Counted from the stretch's first letter, positions 6,808-14,800 are shown. The stretch: DNA of 20,123 nt from an uncultured Mesocricetibacter sp. (GCA_905373425.1 CAJPST010000014.1:1-20123), one strand, 5' to 3'. Numbers and translations: made by a program. The notes: generated from the letters alone by a model not told the origin.

Positions 6808-8115
6808 CTATTCCTCTTTTGCTATTGTCGCAAACTCATCAAAAAAGGTCGGGAAAGTTTTGGCAGTACAGGTCGGTTCGAGGATTGTGACCGGAGTTTC
6901 CGACAACGCTATCAACGCGAAACACATAGCCATTCGGTGATCATTATAGGTTTCAATTTCCGCATGCTTAAATTGCTCAAGGGCCATCGGTTGAATGCGG
7001 ATAAAATCTTCGCCCTCTTCAACGATAGCGCCGACTTTGCGCAATTCAGCCGCCATTGCCGTAAGGCGGTCGGTTTCTTTCACACGCCAATTGTGAATGT
7101 TGCGTATTACAGTCTCACCTTCGGCAAACAATGCCGTAGTAGCAATAGTCATAGCGGCATCAGGAATATGGTTCATGTCCATATCCACTCCGACCAATCG
7201 CCCTTGTTCTGCTTGAATATAGTCGTCGCCCCACGTGATACGTGCCCCCATTTTTTCCAATACATCAGCAAATAAACGGTCTCCCTGCATGCTGTTTTTG
7301 CCTACACCTGTTACCCGTACTTTACCTTTAATCGCACCGGCTGCAAGGAAATAAGACGCGGATGAAGCATCGCCTTCCACTAAGAAAGTCTTAGGTGACA
7401 AATACTGTTGATTACCTTTCACCAAAAAACGTTGATAGTTTTGATTTTCCACGCTAACGCCAAAAATTTTCATCATATTCAAGGTAATATCAATATAGGG
7501 TTTAGAAACTAGATCACCTAAAATTTCAATTTCCGTATCGGCAGAAGCCATCGGAGAGGCCATTAAAAGTGCGGTTAAAAATTGCGATGAAACCGAGCCG
7601 TCGATTTGCACTTTACCGCCAACCAACCCGCTGTTACGTATCGCTAGTGGCGGATAACCATCTTGTTCCAAATATTGCACATCTGCGCCGGCCTGAATCA
7701 ATGCGTCTACCAAATGTTTGATCGGACGCTCTTTCATTCGCGGTTCACCGGTTAGCACAACTTCTTTCTTCCCTTGTGTATCCGCATTAGCCAGACATAA
7801 TGCAGCAGCTAAAGGACGCATCGCCGTACCTGCATTACCTAAAAACAACGATAAACCGCTATACCATTCAAAAGCACGCCCCAAACCATCCACTTCACAC
7901 ACGGATTTGTCTTCCGATAAGCGATAATTTACTCCTAACTGTTTGAGTGCATTGAGCATATGGTGAACATCATCGCTGTCGAGCAAATTCGTCACTTTAG
8001 TCGTGCCTTTTGCCAAAGCGGCAAGCAATAATGCTCGATTGGACAGGCTTTTAGAGCCGGGAAGATTAACCGTGCCTTCAACACGGAAAATAGGGTTTAA
8101 AGTAATTTTGTCCAT
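6808..8115 (-). CDS. aroA: 5-enolpyruvylshikimate-3-phosphate synthase AroA
   Basis: AroA condenses shikimate-3-phosphate with phosphoenolpyruvate, the sixth step of chorismate synthesis, in the cytoplasm. The product is 435 residues, eight more than E. coli; most of the excess is an insertion near residues 111-117. Active-site segments are present: LPGSKSLSNRA (19-29, K22), GNAGTAMRP (93-101, with G96, T97 and P101), GEPRMKERP (123-131), DGSVSSQF (172-179), D319 in IPDAAMT, and KETDR (346-350, E347). The 96-101 region is the class I form. AGGA lies 5 nt before ATG 8115. A USS (7567-7575) is internal. In E. coli aroA follows serC directly; here hisC and tpx lie between, and a terminator separates tpx from aroA. 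Confidence 0.97.
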   Translation of the reverse strand: MDKITLNPIFRVEGTVNLPGSKSLSNRALLLAALAKGTTKVTNLLDSDDVHHMLNALKQLGVNYRLSEDKSVCEVDGLGRAFEWYSGLSLFLGNAGTAMRPLAAALCLANADTQGKKEVVLTGEPRMKERPIKHLVDALIQAGADVQYLEQDGYPPLAIRNSGLVGGKVQIDGSVSSQFLTALLMASPMASADTEIEILGDLVSKPYIDITLNMMKIFGVSVENQNYQRFLVKGNQQYLSPKTFLVEGDASSASYFLAAGAIKGKVRVTGVGKNSMQGDRLFADVLEKMGARITWGDDYIQAEQGRLVGVDMDMNHIPDAAMTIATTALFAEGETVIRNIHNWRVKETDRLTAMAAELRKVGAIVEEGEDFIRIQPMALEQFKHAEIETYNDHRMAMCFALIALSETPVTILEPTCTAKTFPTFFDEFATIAKEE

Positions 8116-8152
8116 TGGGTTCCTTTACATATAAAATATTGTAGTAACACAC

Positions 8153-8158
8153 ATTATA
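8153..8158 (-). promoter_or_regulatory. -10 element for aroA
   Basis: A perfect TATAAT on the minus strand lies about 38 nt before the aroA start, just downstream of the tpx terminator. No good -35 is present at 16-18 bp; a USS (8181-8189) occupies that neighbourhood. Position and sequence suggest that aroA has its own promoter. Confidence 0.45.
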
Positions 8159-8201
8159 GAAGATTTCACACAAAAATCCGACCGCACTTTTCATCATAAA
8201 T

Positions 8202-8229
8202 AAAAAGGCTCAGTCCATTTACCGAGCCT
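8202..8229 (-). terminator. Terminator after tpx
   Basis: On the minus strand AGGCTC (8229-8224) pairs with GAGCCT (8211-8206), extended by a G-U pair, followed by TTTTTA. It lies 18 nt after the tpx stop and is a conventional intrinsic terminator for the serC-hisC-tpx transcript. Confidence 0.8.
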
Positions 8230-8247
8230 AATTATTAACCTAGCCGA

Positions 8248-8745
8248 TTATAAAGCCGCCAATGCCGCATCATAATTTGGCTCTTGTTTGATTTCGCCGA
8301 CCAACTCGCTATACAAAACTTTGTTATTTTCATCCAGTACAATCACTGCTCTAGCGGTCAATCCTGCCAACGGCCCATCAGTAATATCCACACCTAAAAC
8401 TTGATGGGTAGCTTTATGACGGAAAGTGGATAATGTTTGTACATTTTCAATACCTTCCGCCCCACAAAAACGAGCCTGCGCAAACGGTAAGTCCGCAGAG
8501 ATACATAACACGACGACATTATTCAGAACCGCTGCTTTTTGATTAAAAGTACGCACCGAAGCGGCACACACCCCGGTATCAATACTCGGAAAAATATTTA
8601 ATACTTTGCGTTTACCGGCAAATTCCGCCAGTGACACATCAGCCAATTCGTTATTTGTGAAACGTAATTCCCCAAGGCTTTCGCTCGGCTGTGGGAAATG
8701 TCCGTCTACATTAATCGGATTTCCCGCTAGAGTGATTTTAGCCAT
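8248..8745 (-). CDS. tpx: Thiol peroxidase Tpx (atypical 2-Cys peroxiredoxin)
   Basis: Tpx reduces H2O2 and alkyl hydroperoxides with thioredoxin as reductant. The 165-residue product matches the E. coli length of about 168. The peroxidatic cysteine is C60 in FPSIDTGVCAASVR and the resolving cysteine is C94 in FCGAEG, the spacing of the Tpx subfamily; a third cysteine, C81, sits in VLCISADLPFA. There is no signal peptide in the sequence. AGGAGA (8756-8751) lies 5 nt before the ATG. It starts only 19 nt after the hisC stop and so is probably co-transcribed with serC-hisC, unlike the monocistronic tpx of E. coli. Confidence 0.97.
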   Translation of the reverse strand: MAKITLAGNPINVDGHFPQPSESLGELRFTNNELADVSLAEFAGKRKVLNIFPSIDTGVCAASVRTFNQKAAVLNNVVVLCISADLPFAQARFCGAEGIENVQTLSTFRHKATHQVLGVDITDGPLAGLTARAVIVLDENNKVLYSELVGEIKQEPNYDAALAAL

Positions 8746-8764
8746 AATACTCTCCTGTTAAAAG

Positions 8765-9865
8765 TTAAGATAAATGAAGCACTTTAGTCAGTGCTGTGAA
8801 AAATCTGTTGTTTTCTTCCGGCAAGCCGATGCTTATGCGTAAATGATTCGGCATACCATAACCTGCAATCGGGCGGACAATTACGCCTTCATGCAGCAAA
8901 GCGTCATAAATCGGTGCAGCCGGTTGCTTGAAATTGATGGTAATAAAGTTCCCTTTAGACGGAATATATTCAAGCCCGTGTTGTAGGCAAAAGGCTTCAT
9001 AACGCTTCATCTCGATACGATTATTTTCAGCTACTTTTTTCACAAAATTGTCGTCCTGCAACACGGCAACCGCAGCTGTTAGTGCCAGGCTGTTTACATT
9101 AAACGGCTGTCGTACTCGGTTAAGCAGGCCCGCAATTTCCGGATTAGAAACCGCATAACCAATACGCAACCCTGCCAGCCCATAAGCTTTCGAAAGCGAA
9201 CGAGAAACCACTAGATTTGGATATTTAGTTAATAAACCGAACGAATCTACCCGTTCATTTTCAGCGGTAAATTCGGTATAAGCTTCATCTAAAACCACGA
9301 TAATATCTGACCGCACTTTAGCCAAGAACGCTTCAAGTTCTACTTCGGTTAGAAAATTACCTGTCGGGTTATTGGGGTTGGCGATGTAAATTAACTTGGT
9401 TTTATCATTTATGGCAGCTAAAAAACCGTCCAAATCGTGCCCCCAGTTTTTCGCCGGAATTTCACGAGAAATTGCATTAATCGCTTTGGAAATAAGCGGA
9501 TAAACAATAAAGGCATATTGGGAAAAGATAATTTCATCCTGCTCACCGGCAAAAGTATGCGCCACTAACTCAATCAAATCATTAGAACCATTACCCAGCG
9601 TAACCTGATTCGGATGCAGATTAAATTTTTTTGCTATTGTCGCTTTTAGTTCAAACCCGTTGGAGTCGGGATAACGGGTTAAATCATTTAATTGATGTGT
9701 AATTGCCAATTTGGCGCTGTCAGGAAAACCAAACGGGTTTTCATTAGAAGCCAGTTTGATGATATTGGAAATGCCGAGCTCACGCTCCAACTCTTCGATA
9801 GGTTTACCCGCTTGGTAAGGGGAAAGAGATTGCACGCCGGTATTGGCGCGTTGTAAAAACGTCAT
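8765..9865 (-). CDS. hisC: Histidinol-phosphate aminotransferase HisC
   Basis: HisC transfers an amino group from glutamate to imidazole-acetol phosphate in histidine synthesis; enzymes of this subtype can also act on aromatic keto acids. From ATG 9865 it is 366 residues. The alternative GTG 9880 falls inside a USS (9874-9882), so the extra five residues MRSKK would be USS-encoded; I prefer ATG. It is a fold-type I PLP enzyme: NENPFG (41-46), NPNNPTG (163-169), D193 in VLDEAY, PLP lysine K226 in SRSLSKAYGLAGLRIGY and R234. It is separate from any his operon and lies between serC and tpx, the serC-linked copy found in several gammaproteobacteria. A second USS (9310-9318) is internal. The ribosome binding site is weak. 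Confidence 0.93.
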   Translation of the reverse strand: MTFLQRANTGVQSLSPYQAGKPIEELERELGISNIIKLASNENPFGFPDSAKLAITHQLNDLTRYPDSNGFELKATIAKKFNLHPNQVTLGNGSNDLIELVAHTFAGEQDEIIFSQYAFIVYPLISKAINAISREIPAKNWGHDLDGFLAAINDKTKLIYIANPNNPTGNFLTEVELEAFLAKVRSDIIVVLDEAYTEFTAENERVDSFGLLTKYPNLVVSRSLSKAYGLAGLRIGYAVSNPEIAGLLNRVRQPFNVNSLALTAAVAVLQDDNFVKKVAENNRIEMKRYEAFCLQHGLEYIPSKGNFITINFKQPAAPIYDALLHEGVIVRPIAGYGMPNHLRISIGLPEENNRFFTALTKVLHLS

Positions 9866-9955
9866 TTTTTTCGACCGCACTTTTTATCCGCGCAAGCATT
9901 CTGCTCGCACTTTGGTTAATTACAGGGTGCGGAAGACTTCCCGCACCGATAAGAT

Positions 9956-11053
9956 TTATTCAGCGTTTTCTGCTTCAAATTTTTTCATGAACGCAATCAA
10001 CGCCTGCACGCCCTCGATCGGCATAGCATTGTAAATAGATGCGCGCATTCCACCCAACACTTTATGGCCTTTTAATGCCTGCAAGCCCGCTGCTGTCGCC
10101 TCAGCGACAAATTTGGCATTCAATTCGTCATTATCGGTAGTAAAAGTCACATTCATTATCGAACGATTTTCTTTCGCCACATAATTGCGATAAAACTTGC
10201 TTTGATCTAAATAGGTATATAATAATTCTGCTTTGGCATGATTGCGTCGTTCCATTTCCTCAACGCCACCGCAAGCCAATAAGTGTTTGAAAACCAAAGC
10301 GCAAAGATACCAAGCAAAGGTTGGAGGCGTGTTGATCATCGAGTCTGCTTTGGTTTGCACTGCATAATCCCAAATTGACGGCGTAGCTTGACGGGCATTG
10401 CCAATTAAATCTTCACGCACGATAACAAGGGTAATACCCGCAGGCCCTAAATTTTTTTGTGCTCCCGCATAAATTAAACCAAATCGGCTGATGTCTATGT
10501 TACGCGATAAAATGTTAGACGACATATCCGCCACTAACACTGCGTTCCCAACCTTCGGTACATCAAAAATTTCCACCCCGCTAATGGTCTCGTTCGGGCA
10601 ATAATGCACATAATCATATTGCTCGGCAATATCGCTAAAATCCAAACGCTCCACTTTTAATATACTATTAGAATCAGTATGAGAGCTTAAGATGTCTATT
10701 TCGTCCACTTCGGTAAAATTACGCGCTTCCTTTGCCGCTGTTGCAGACCAATGCCCACTAGTTAAATAAAGTGCCTTACCTTTTTTATTCGCTAAATTCA
10801 TCGGAATAGCCGCAAACTGACCGCGTGCCCCCCCCTGCAAAAACAAAATACGATAATTACCGGGAATTTGATATAGTTCACGTAAATCTTTCTCGGATTG
10901 TGTCGCCAACTCGACAAAATATTTTCCCCGATGGCTCACTTCCATAACAGATGTACCCTGATTCTGCCAATTACGTAACTCTTTTTGAGCTTGCTCTAAA
11001 ACTGCCGGCGGCATCATTGCCGGACCAGCGCTAAAATTAAATATCTGTGACAT
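9956..11053 (-). CDS. serC: Phosphoserine aminotransferase SerC
   Basis: SerC converts 3-phosphohydroxypyruvate plus glutamate to phosphoserine and also acts on the phosphohydroxythreonine intermediate of PLP synthesis. The product is 365 residues, near the E. coli 362. It has FNFSAGPA at the N-terminus, substrate-binding SHRGK (40-44, R42), LQGGARGQF (72-80), ADMSSN (175-180) and PLP lysine K200 in AGAQKNLGPAG. AGGAAG (11064-11059) lies 5 nt before ATG 11053. It is the first gene of the serC-hisC-tpx group. The codons for QGGA contain an unbroken G8 tract (10828-10835 as C on the plus strand), odd for an AT-rich genome. Confidence 0.97.
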   Translation of the reverse strand: MSQIFNFSAGPAMMPPAVLEQAQKELRNWQNQGTSVMEVSHRGKYFVELATQSEKDLRELYQIPGNYRILFLQGGARGQFAAIPMNLANKKGKALYLTSGHWSATAAKEARNFTEVDEIDILSSHTDSNSILKVERLDFSDIAEQYDYVHYCPNETISGVEIFDVPKVGNAVLVADMSSNILSRNIDISRFGLIYAGAQKNLGPAGITLVIVREDLIGNARQATPSIWDYAVQTKADSMINTPPTFAWYLCALVFKHLLACGGVEEMERRNHAKAELLYTYLDQSKFYRNYVAKENRSIMNVTFTTDNDELNAKFVAEATAAGLQALKGHKVLGGMRASIYNAMPIEGVQALIAFMKKFEAENAE

Positions 11054-11252
11054 AATGACTTCCTAACGTTGATTCTGAAAATGGGAAAATACGGTGTTTA
11101 GTTTTATCACCTTGAGAATTGATAATCAACGCATTTCAGTGAATTGTTAAAAAAATTTGATCCTGTTCGCAAAATTGAACTTTACTTTTTGACGAATTCC
11201 ATCAAAAGGGCTAGAGTATACTAGTTCGTTTTTAATTATAGAGAGTTTAACT
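11054..11252. other. serC/tmaR divergent intergenic region
   Basis: This 199-bp spacer holds both genes' leaders. On the serC side, CGTTGATT (11067-11074) and AATCAACG (11124-11131) form an 8-bp inverted repeat, and TTGAT-A-ATCAA (11119-11129) is a small palindrome. The best serC promoter guess on the minus strand is TTGATT with TAAAAC at 17 bp. I see no riboswitch, attenuator peptide or small RNA. Confidence 0.35.
11189..11222 (+). promoter_or_regulatory. Promoter for tmaR
   Basis: TTGACG (11189-11194), a 17-bp spacer and TAGAGT (11212-11217) form a plausible sigma-70 promoter. An overlapping TATACT (11217-11222) is a better -10 hexamer but has no good -35. The leader would be about 25-30 nt. 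Confidence 0.5.
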
Positions 11253-11579
11253 ATGGAAAATGTAAATAAACAATCTTTTCAAGATGTGTTGGAATATGTG
11301 CGTATGTTTCGTTTAAAAAACAAGTTGGCGCGGGAAATGCAAGATATTGACCGCAAAATTCGCGATAATCAAAAACGTGCGTTATTGCTTGATAACTTAA
11401 ATCAATACATTAATCCTAATATGGATATTGATGATGTTCGCTCGATTATCACTCAAATGCGTGATGACTATGAAAACCGCGTAGACGACTACGTCATTCG
11501 CAAAGCAGAGCTTTCCAAACAACGCCGAGAAGTGAAAGCAAAAATGAAAGAGCAAATCAAAGTTCACACTAAAAAATAA
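11253..11579 (+). CDS. tmaR: TmaR / YeeX (DUF496), PTS polar-localisation protein
   Basis: The 108-residue product aligns closely with E. coli YeeX, renamed TmaR, which clusters at the cell poles and holds PTS enzyme I there to limit sugar uptake. Family stretches are QDVLEYVRMFRLKNKLARE, IRDNQKRALLLDNLNQYI and DYENRVDDYVIRKAELS. It is highly charged and predicted to be coiled coil for most of its length, with no membrane segment. GAGAG (11241-11245) lies 7 nt before the ATG. It is a single-gene unit with a promoter upstream and an inverted-USS terminator downstream. Identification is confident; the polar-localisation role is known from E. coli and only inferred here. Confidence 0.93.
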   Translation: MENVNKQSFQDVLEYVRMFRLKNKLAREMQDIDRKIRDNQKRALLLDNLNQYINPNMDIDDVRSIITQMRDDYENRVDDYVIRKAELSKQRREVKAKMKEQIKVHTKK

Positions 11580-11600
11580 TCGGCAATTTGATAAATAATA

Positions 11601-11641
11601 AAAGTGCGGTTAAAAAACACGCGTTTTTTCGACCGCACTTT
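11601..11641. terminator. Inverted USS pair between tmaR and obgE
   Basis: AAAGTGCGGT (11601-11610) pairs with ACCGCACTTT (11632-11641), and the stem continues through AAAAAAC (11612-11618) with GTTTTTT (11623-11629), leaving the loop ACGC. Both arms are USSs. It lies 22 nt after the tmaR stop and 31 nt beyond the end of convergent obgE, so it should stop transcripts from both sides. Confidence 0.8.
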
Positions 11642-11671
11642 ATGCTCATACTTTCACACCTAAAGGCAAGA

Positions 11672-12841
11672 TTAAGGTTTGTAGATAATCTCAACCCCTT
11701 CATCATCTTCTTCCGACCAGTCGTCTTCCCAATCATCTTCGTCAAATTGATGTTCGGCGAGCTGTTCTTGATGATAATCTTCCCACTTAAATTTCACTTC
11801 TTCCGATGTAGGTTTTTCTTCTTCCGTCTCACGCGGATTAGCCTCGATGAAATCCATAATATCACGGGTTAATGGTTGTACGTTTTTACCCGTTACCGCG
11901 GAAATCAGATAGTAATCTTCTTCTAAGCCTAGGCGTTCGGCAATATCCTGCGCGCGCTCCTGCGCTTCTTCATCACTCATGGTATCAATTTTATTAAATA
12001 CCAACCAACGTGGTTTCTCCGCAAGTTTTTCACTATACTGCGCCAGTTCGTTTTCGATAATTGCGATATTATGCGCAGGATCGCTTTCATCAATCGGCGC
12101 AATATCCACCAAATGAATCAATACGCGACAACGTTCTAAATGTTTAAGGAAACGGATTCCTAACCCCGCCCCCTCGGAAGCGTGCTCAATTAAACCGGGA
12201 ATATCGGCAACGACGAAGCTGCGATTATTATCGACTCGAGCAACCCCAAGACTTGGAACCAAGGTTGTGAAAGGATAATCTGCCACTTTTGGCTTAGCCA
12301 CAGATACCGCACGAATGAAAGTAGACTTACCTGCGTTCGGCAAACCGAGCATTCCCACATCCGCCAATAACATCAACTCAAGCTGTAAATCACGTTTCTC
12401 TCCCGGTGTGCCGTTGGTTTTCTGACGTGGTGCACGATTAACGGAAGATTTGAAACGGGTATTGCCCAAACCGTGATACCCACCTTTTGCTACCAGCATT
12501 TTGGCACCGTGTTTAGTTAAATCGCCTAATACTTCTTTAGTGTCATTATCAATGGCACGTGTTCCCACCGGCACTCGCAAAGTTATATCATTGCCGCGAT
12601 GACCTGTACAATTTGCACTACGTCCATTCTGTCCTCGTTCGGCGGCAAAACGTTTTTCAAACCGATAGTCAATCAGTGTATTCAGATTTTCATCGGCAAC
12701 TAAATATACATCGCCGCCATCACCGCCATCACCGCCGTCCGGTCCACCTTTCGGAATATATTTTTCACGGCGAAAACTGACACAACCATTACCGCCATCA
12801 CCGGCTTCCACACGAATTAACGCTTCATCTATAAATTTCAT
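11672..12841 (-). CDS. obgE: GTPase ObgE/CgtA
   Basis: ObgE is an essential GTPase bound to the 50S subunit, involved in late ribosome assembly and the ppGpp response. The 389-residue product matches E. coli (390). The glycine-rich Obg fold spans 1-158 (GDGGNG, GGPDGGDGGDGGD). The G domain has G1 GLPNAGKS (166-173), G2 in DYPFTT (188-193), G3 DIPG (213-216), G4 NKID (283-286) and G5 SAV (314-316). The tail after 340 is strongly acidic (DEDDWEDDWSEEDDEG). AAGGTGA (12851-12845) lies 3 nt before the ATG. Its start overlaps the end of the upstream yhbE copy by 17 bp, indicating translational coupling, and the order matches E. coli rplU-rpmA-yhbE-obgE. Confidence 0.97.
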   Translation of the reverse strand: MKFIDEALIRVEAGDGGNGCVSFRREKYIPKGGPDGGDGGDGGDVYLVADENLNTLIDYRFEKRFAAERGQNGRSANCTGHRGNDITLRVPVGTRAIDNDTKEVLGDLTKHGAKMLVAKGGYHGLGNTRFKSSVNRAPRQKTNGTPGEKRDLQLELMLLADVGMLGLPNAGKSTFIRAVSVAKPKVADYPFTTLVPSLGVARVDNNRSFVVADIPGLIEHASEGAGLGIRFLKHLERCRVLIHLVDIAPIDESDPAHNIAIIENELAQYSEKLAEKPRWLVFNKIDTMSDEEAQERAQDIAERLGLEEDYYLISAVTGKNVQPLTRDIMDFIEANPRETEEEKPTSEEVKFKWEDYHQEQLAEHQFDEDDWEDDWSEEDDEGVEIIYKP

Positions 12842-13766
12842 TTTTCACCTTTATATATTTAATTAGTTTATGCCCGATAGCGGACAACATTGCGCCTAAT
12901 ACTACAATAAATGCGCCTATATAACTAATAGAATTTAGATTGGGAGCGGAAAAACGCATAGGCAATAAATAATGCGACAAGTGCATAAATAAAATCGTAA
13001 ATAACGGCACTAAAGTAATAATCACACTGACTTTCGACACATCCCAATGATTCAAGGCTTCCGCGTAAGCTCCATAGCCAATCAAAGTATTCAAGCAACA
13101 ATAAACAAAGCAACCAAAAACAAAACCGTCAAGTTCCCGCACTTGTCCAATCTCGGCAACAGGCATAAATAACAAGGCACAACCTATATACATCATCATT
13201 AAGATCTGCTGCGAACTAAAGACTCGCGACATCAATTTCTGCGCAAGACCATAACCAACCCAGACTAATGCGGCAATAATGCTCAAGATTACGCCTGTTG
13301 AATAAACATTGAGTTCAAGCAAAAGATCAAGCCGATCATTAAAAAATAGTCCTAACCCAATAACCAATAATACTAATCCGATTTTTTGGTGTACTCCCAA
13401 TTTTTCTTTAAAAATTAACACACCACATATCAGCATTGAAAAGGATGACAAATGAATGAAAATTTGCGTCACAGCCGGATCAACATAACTTAGCGACGAA
13501 TTAAAGAAGAAGAAATTTCCCGCTAGCCCCAATACGCCAACCAGAGCCAAACGCCATAAGTGCGGTGTAAATTGACTGAGTTTTGGTAATTTACGCTTTA
13601 TTCCCAATAAAATAATCAGTGCCAACGCAGCGACTGAAAAACGATAAAAAATAATGGTTTGAGCATTCATCACCGCTACAACCTGTTTTAATGCAATAGC
13701 TAAAGATCCCCAAGCCATCGCCGTAACCAGTGCGAATAAAAAACCTAATAAGGGTTGTTGTTTCAT
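12825..13766 (-). CDS. EamA/DMT transporter, YhbE-like (copy 2)
   Basis: This 313-residue protein has ten predicted hydrophobic segments in two five-helix EamA repeats, the drug/metabolite transporter fold. It aligns well with E. coli YhbE, for example LLGFLFALVTAMAWGSLAI, IFKEKLGVHQKIGL, GYGLAQKLM, and YGAYAEALNHWDVSKVS. The substrate is unknown; YhbE has no firm assignment. It follows the other copy by 7 nt and overlaps obgE by 17 bp, so the three are co-translated. A USS (13558-13566) is internal. The two copies share whole motifs but differ throughout, so the duplication is not recent. The ribosome binding site is weak, which suggests coupling to copy 1. Confidence 0.9.
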   Translation of the reverse strand: MKQQPLLGFLFALVTAMAWGSLAIALKQVVAVMNAQTIIFYRFSVAALALIILLGIKRKLPKLSQFTPHLWRLALVGVLGLAGNFFFFNSSLSYVDPAVTQIFIHLSSFSMLICGVLIFKEKLGVHQKIGLVLLVIGLGLFFNDRLDLLLELNVYSTGVILSIIAALVWVGYGLAQKLMSRVFSSQQILMMMYIGCALLFMPVAEIGQVRELDGFVFGCFVYCCLNTLIGYGAYAEALNHWDVSKVSVIITLVPLFTILFMHLSHYLLPMRFSAPNLNSISYIGAFIVVLGAMLSAIGHKLIKYIKVKNEIYR

Positions 13767-13773
13767 TGTGCAT

Positions 13774-14706
13774 TCACTTAATTTTAGCCGTTCGGCCGAT
13801 TGGTAATTTATGCCCGATTGCCGACAACAATGAGCCGGATACCACTAACACCGCCCCAAAATAACTTAAGGAATTTAATTGCTGATCAGAAAAAACCGCC
13901 GGTGCTATATGGGCTAACACTTCTGAAAAAATAATGGTAAAGATCGAGATTTGGGTCATCATCGCGCTAACCTTAGAAACCTCCCAACGATTCAATGCTT
14001 CCGCATAGCTACCGTAAGCAATTAACGTATTGGCACAGCAAAATAGTAAGCAGCCCAACTGTAATCCATTAAGTTCAAAAAGCTGTTTTGGTGAGGAAAA
14101 TGGAAGAAAAATCAAAGCGCAACCAAGATAAATAAGCAATAGAATCTGTTGCGAACTGAATTTAAGCAATAATATTTTCTGAGCAATGCCATAAGCCACC
14201 CAAATAGTACTGGCAATAAAAGCAATTAAAACGCCCTTAAAATATAGATTAAACTGCATAAAATCGGCGAAATGGTCATTAAAGAACAGAATAAGCCCTA
14301 CAATCAGCACCACCAGACCAATTTTCTGGTGTATTCCCATTTTTTCTTTAAAAACAAATACTCCAACCAACAGCATCACAAAAGAAGAAAGCGGGCTTAA
14401 TACTTGGCTGGTGGTTGGCGGAATATATTGCAATGCTATATTAAATAACACGAAATTAACCGACAACCCGAAAATTCCTAAAAGAATCAATAAAACATAA
14501 CGTCGATGAAGGCGTTTTAAATCCGGCAGTGTTTTCTTACCTGCTAAAATCAGTAATAACCCTAATCCGGCTATCGCAAAACGATACCAAACGATAGTTT
14601 GCGGATCCATCACTTTCAATACCTGTTGCAAACCAATAGGCAAAGCTCCCCACATCGCTGCGGCGAGTAAAGCAAACAGAAAACCGGGAAAAGCACGTTG
14701 GTTCAT
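13774..14706 (-). CDS. EamA/DMT transporter, YhbE-like (copy 1)
   Basis: This 310-residue, ten-helix EamA protein is the upstream copy of the tandem pair. It has the same landmarks: FPGFLFALLAAAMWGALPIG, FKEKMGIHQKIGL, WVAYGIAQKIL and YGSYAEALNRWEVSKVSAMM. Its transport substrate is unknown. The start is fixed at ATG 14706, because an in-frame TAA (14715-14713) lies two codons upstream and the next internal ATG is within the first membrane helix. There is no Shine-Dalgarno sequence, and the best promoter places transcription initiation on or next to the ATG. In E. coli a single yhbE lies between rpmA and obgE; here a terminator separates rpmA from this gene. Confidence 0.9.
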   Translation of the reverse strand: MNQRAFPGFLFALLAAAMWGALPIGLQQVLKVMDPQTIVWYRFAIAGLGLLLILAGKKTLPDLKRLHRRYVLLILLGIFGLSVNFVLFNIALQYIPPTTSQVLSPLSSFVMLLVGVFVFKEKMGIHQKIGLVVLIVGLILFFNDHFADFMQFNLYFKGVLIAFIASTIWVAYGIAQKILLLKFSSQQILLLIYLGCALIFLPFSSPKQLFELNGLQLGCLLFCCANTLIAYGSYAEALNRWEVSKVSAMMTQISIFTIIFSEVLAHIAPAVFSDQQLNSLSYFGAVLVVSGSLLSAIGHKLPIGRTAKIK

Positions 14707-14711
14707 TTGAA

Positions 14712-14740
14712 ATTATTATAATTAAAAAAAGACTTGGCAA
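14712..14740 (-). promoter_or_regulatory. Promoter for yhbE copy 1, predicted leaderless
   Basis: On the minus strand TTGCCA (14740-14735), a 17-bp spacer and AATAAT (14717-14712) match sigma-70 elements at 5/6 each. Initiation about 7 nt downstream would fall at 14705-14706, the ATG itself. An overlapping perfect TATAAT (14720-14715) has no -35 at proper spacing and would still leave only about 2 nt of leader. Confidence 0.5.
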
Positions 14741-14800
14741 GTTGGTAAAACATCGCAAAAAATGACCGCACTTTTGCTTATGATGTTTAATGAATACTAA

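Noticed and set aside
9866..9880. Upstream GTG start for hisC
   Set aside because: It lies inside a USS and adds only MRSKK; the ATG at 9865 fits the family length better, though the choice is not certain.
9925..9948. Terminator between serC and hisC
   Set aside because: GGTGCGG and CCGCACC form a stem, but no T-run follows on the minus strand, so I do not call it an intrinsic terminator; it may only stabilise the message.
11588..11872. Plus-strand ORF of 94 codons over the terminator and obgE end
   Set aside because: It runs through the inverted-USS terminator and antisense to the acidic tail of obgE; its hydrophobic look comes from reading Asp/Glu codons in reverse.
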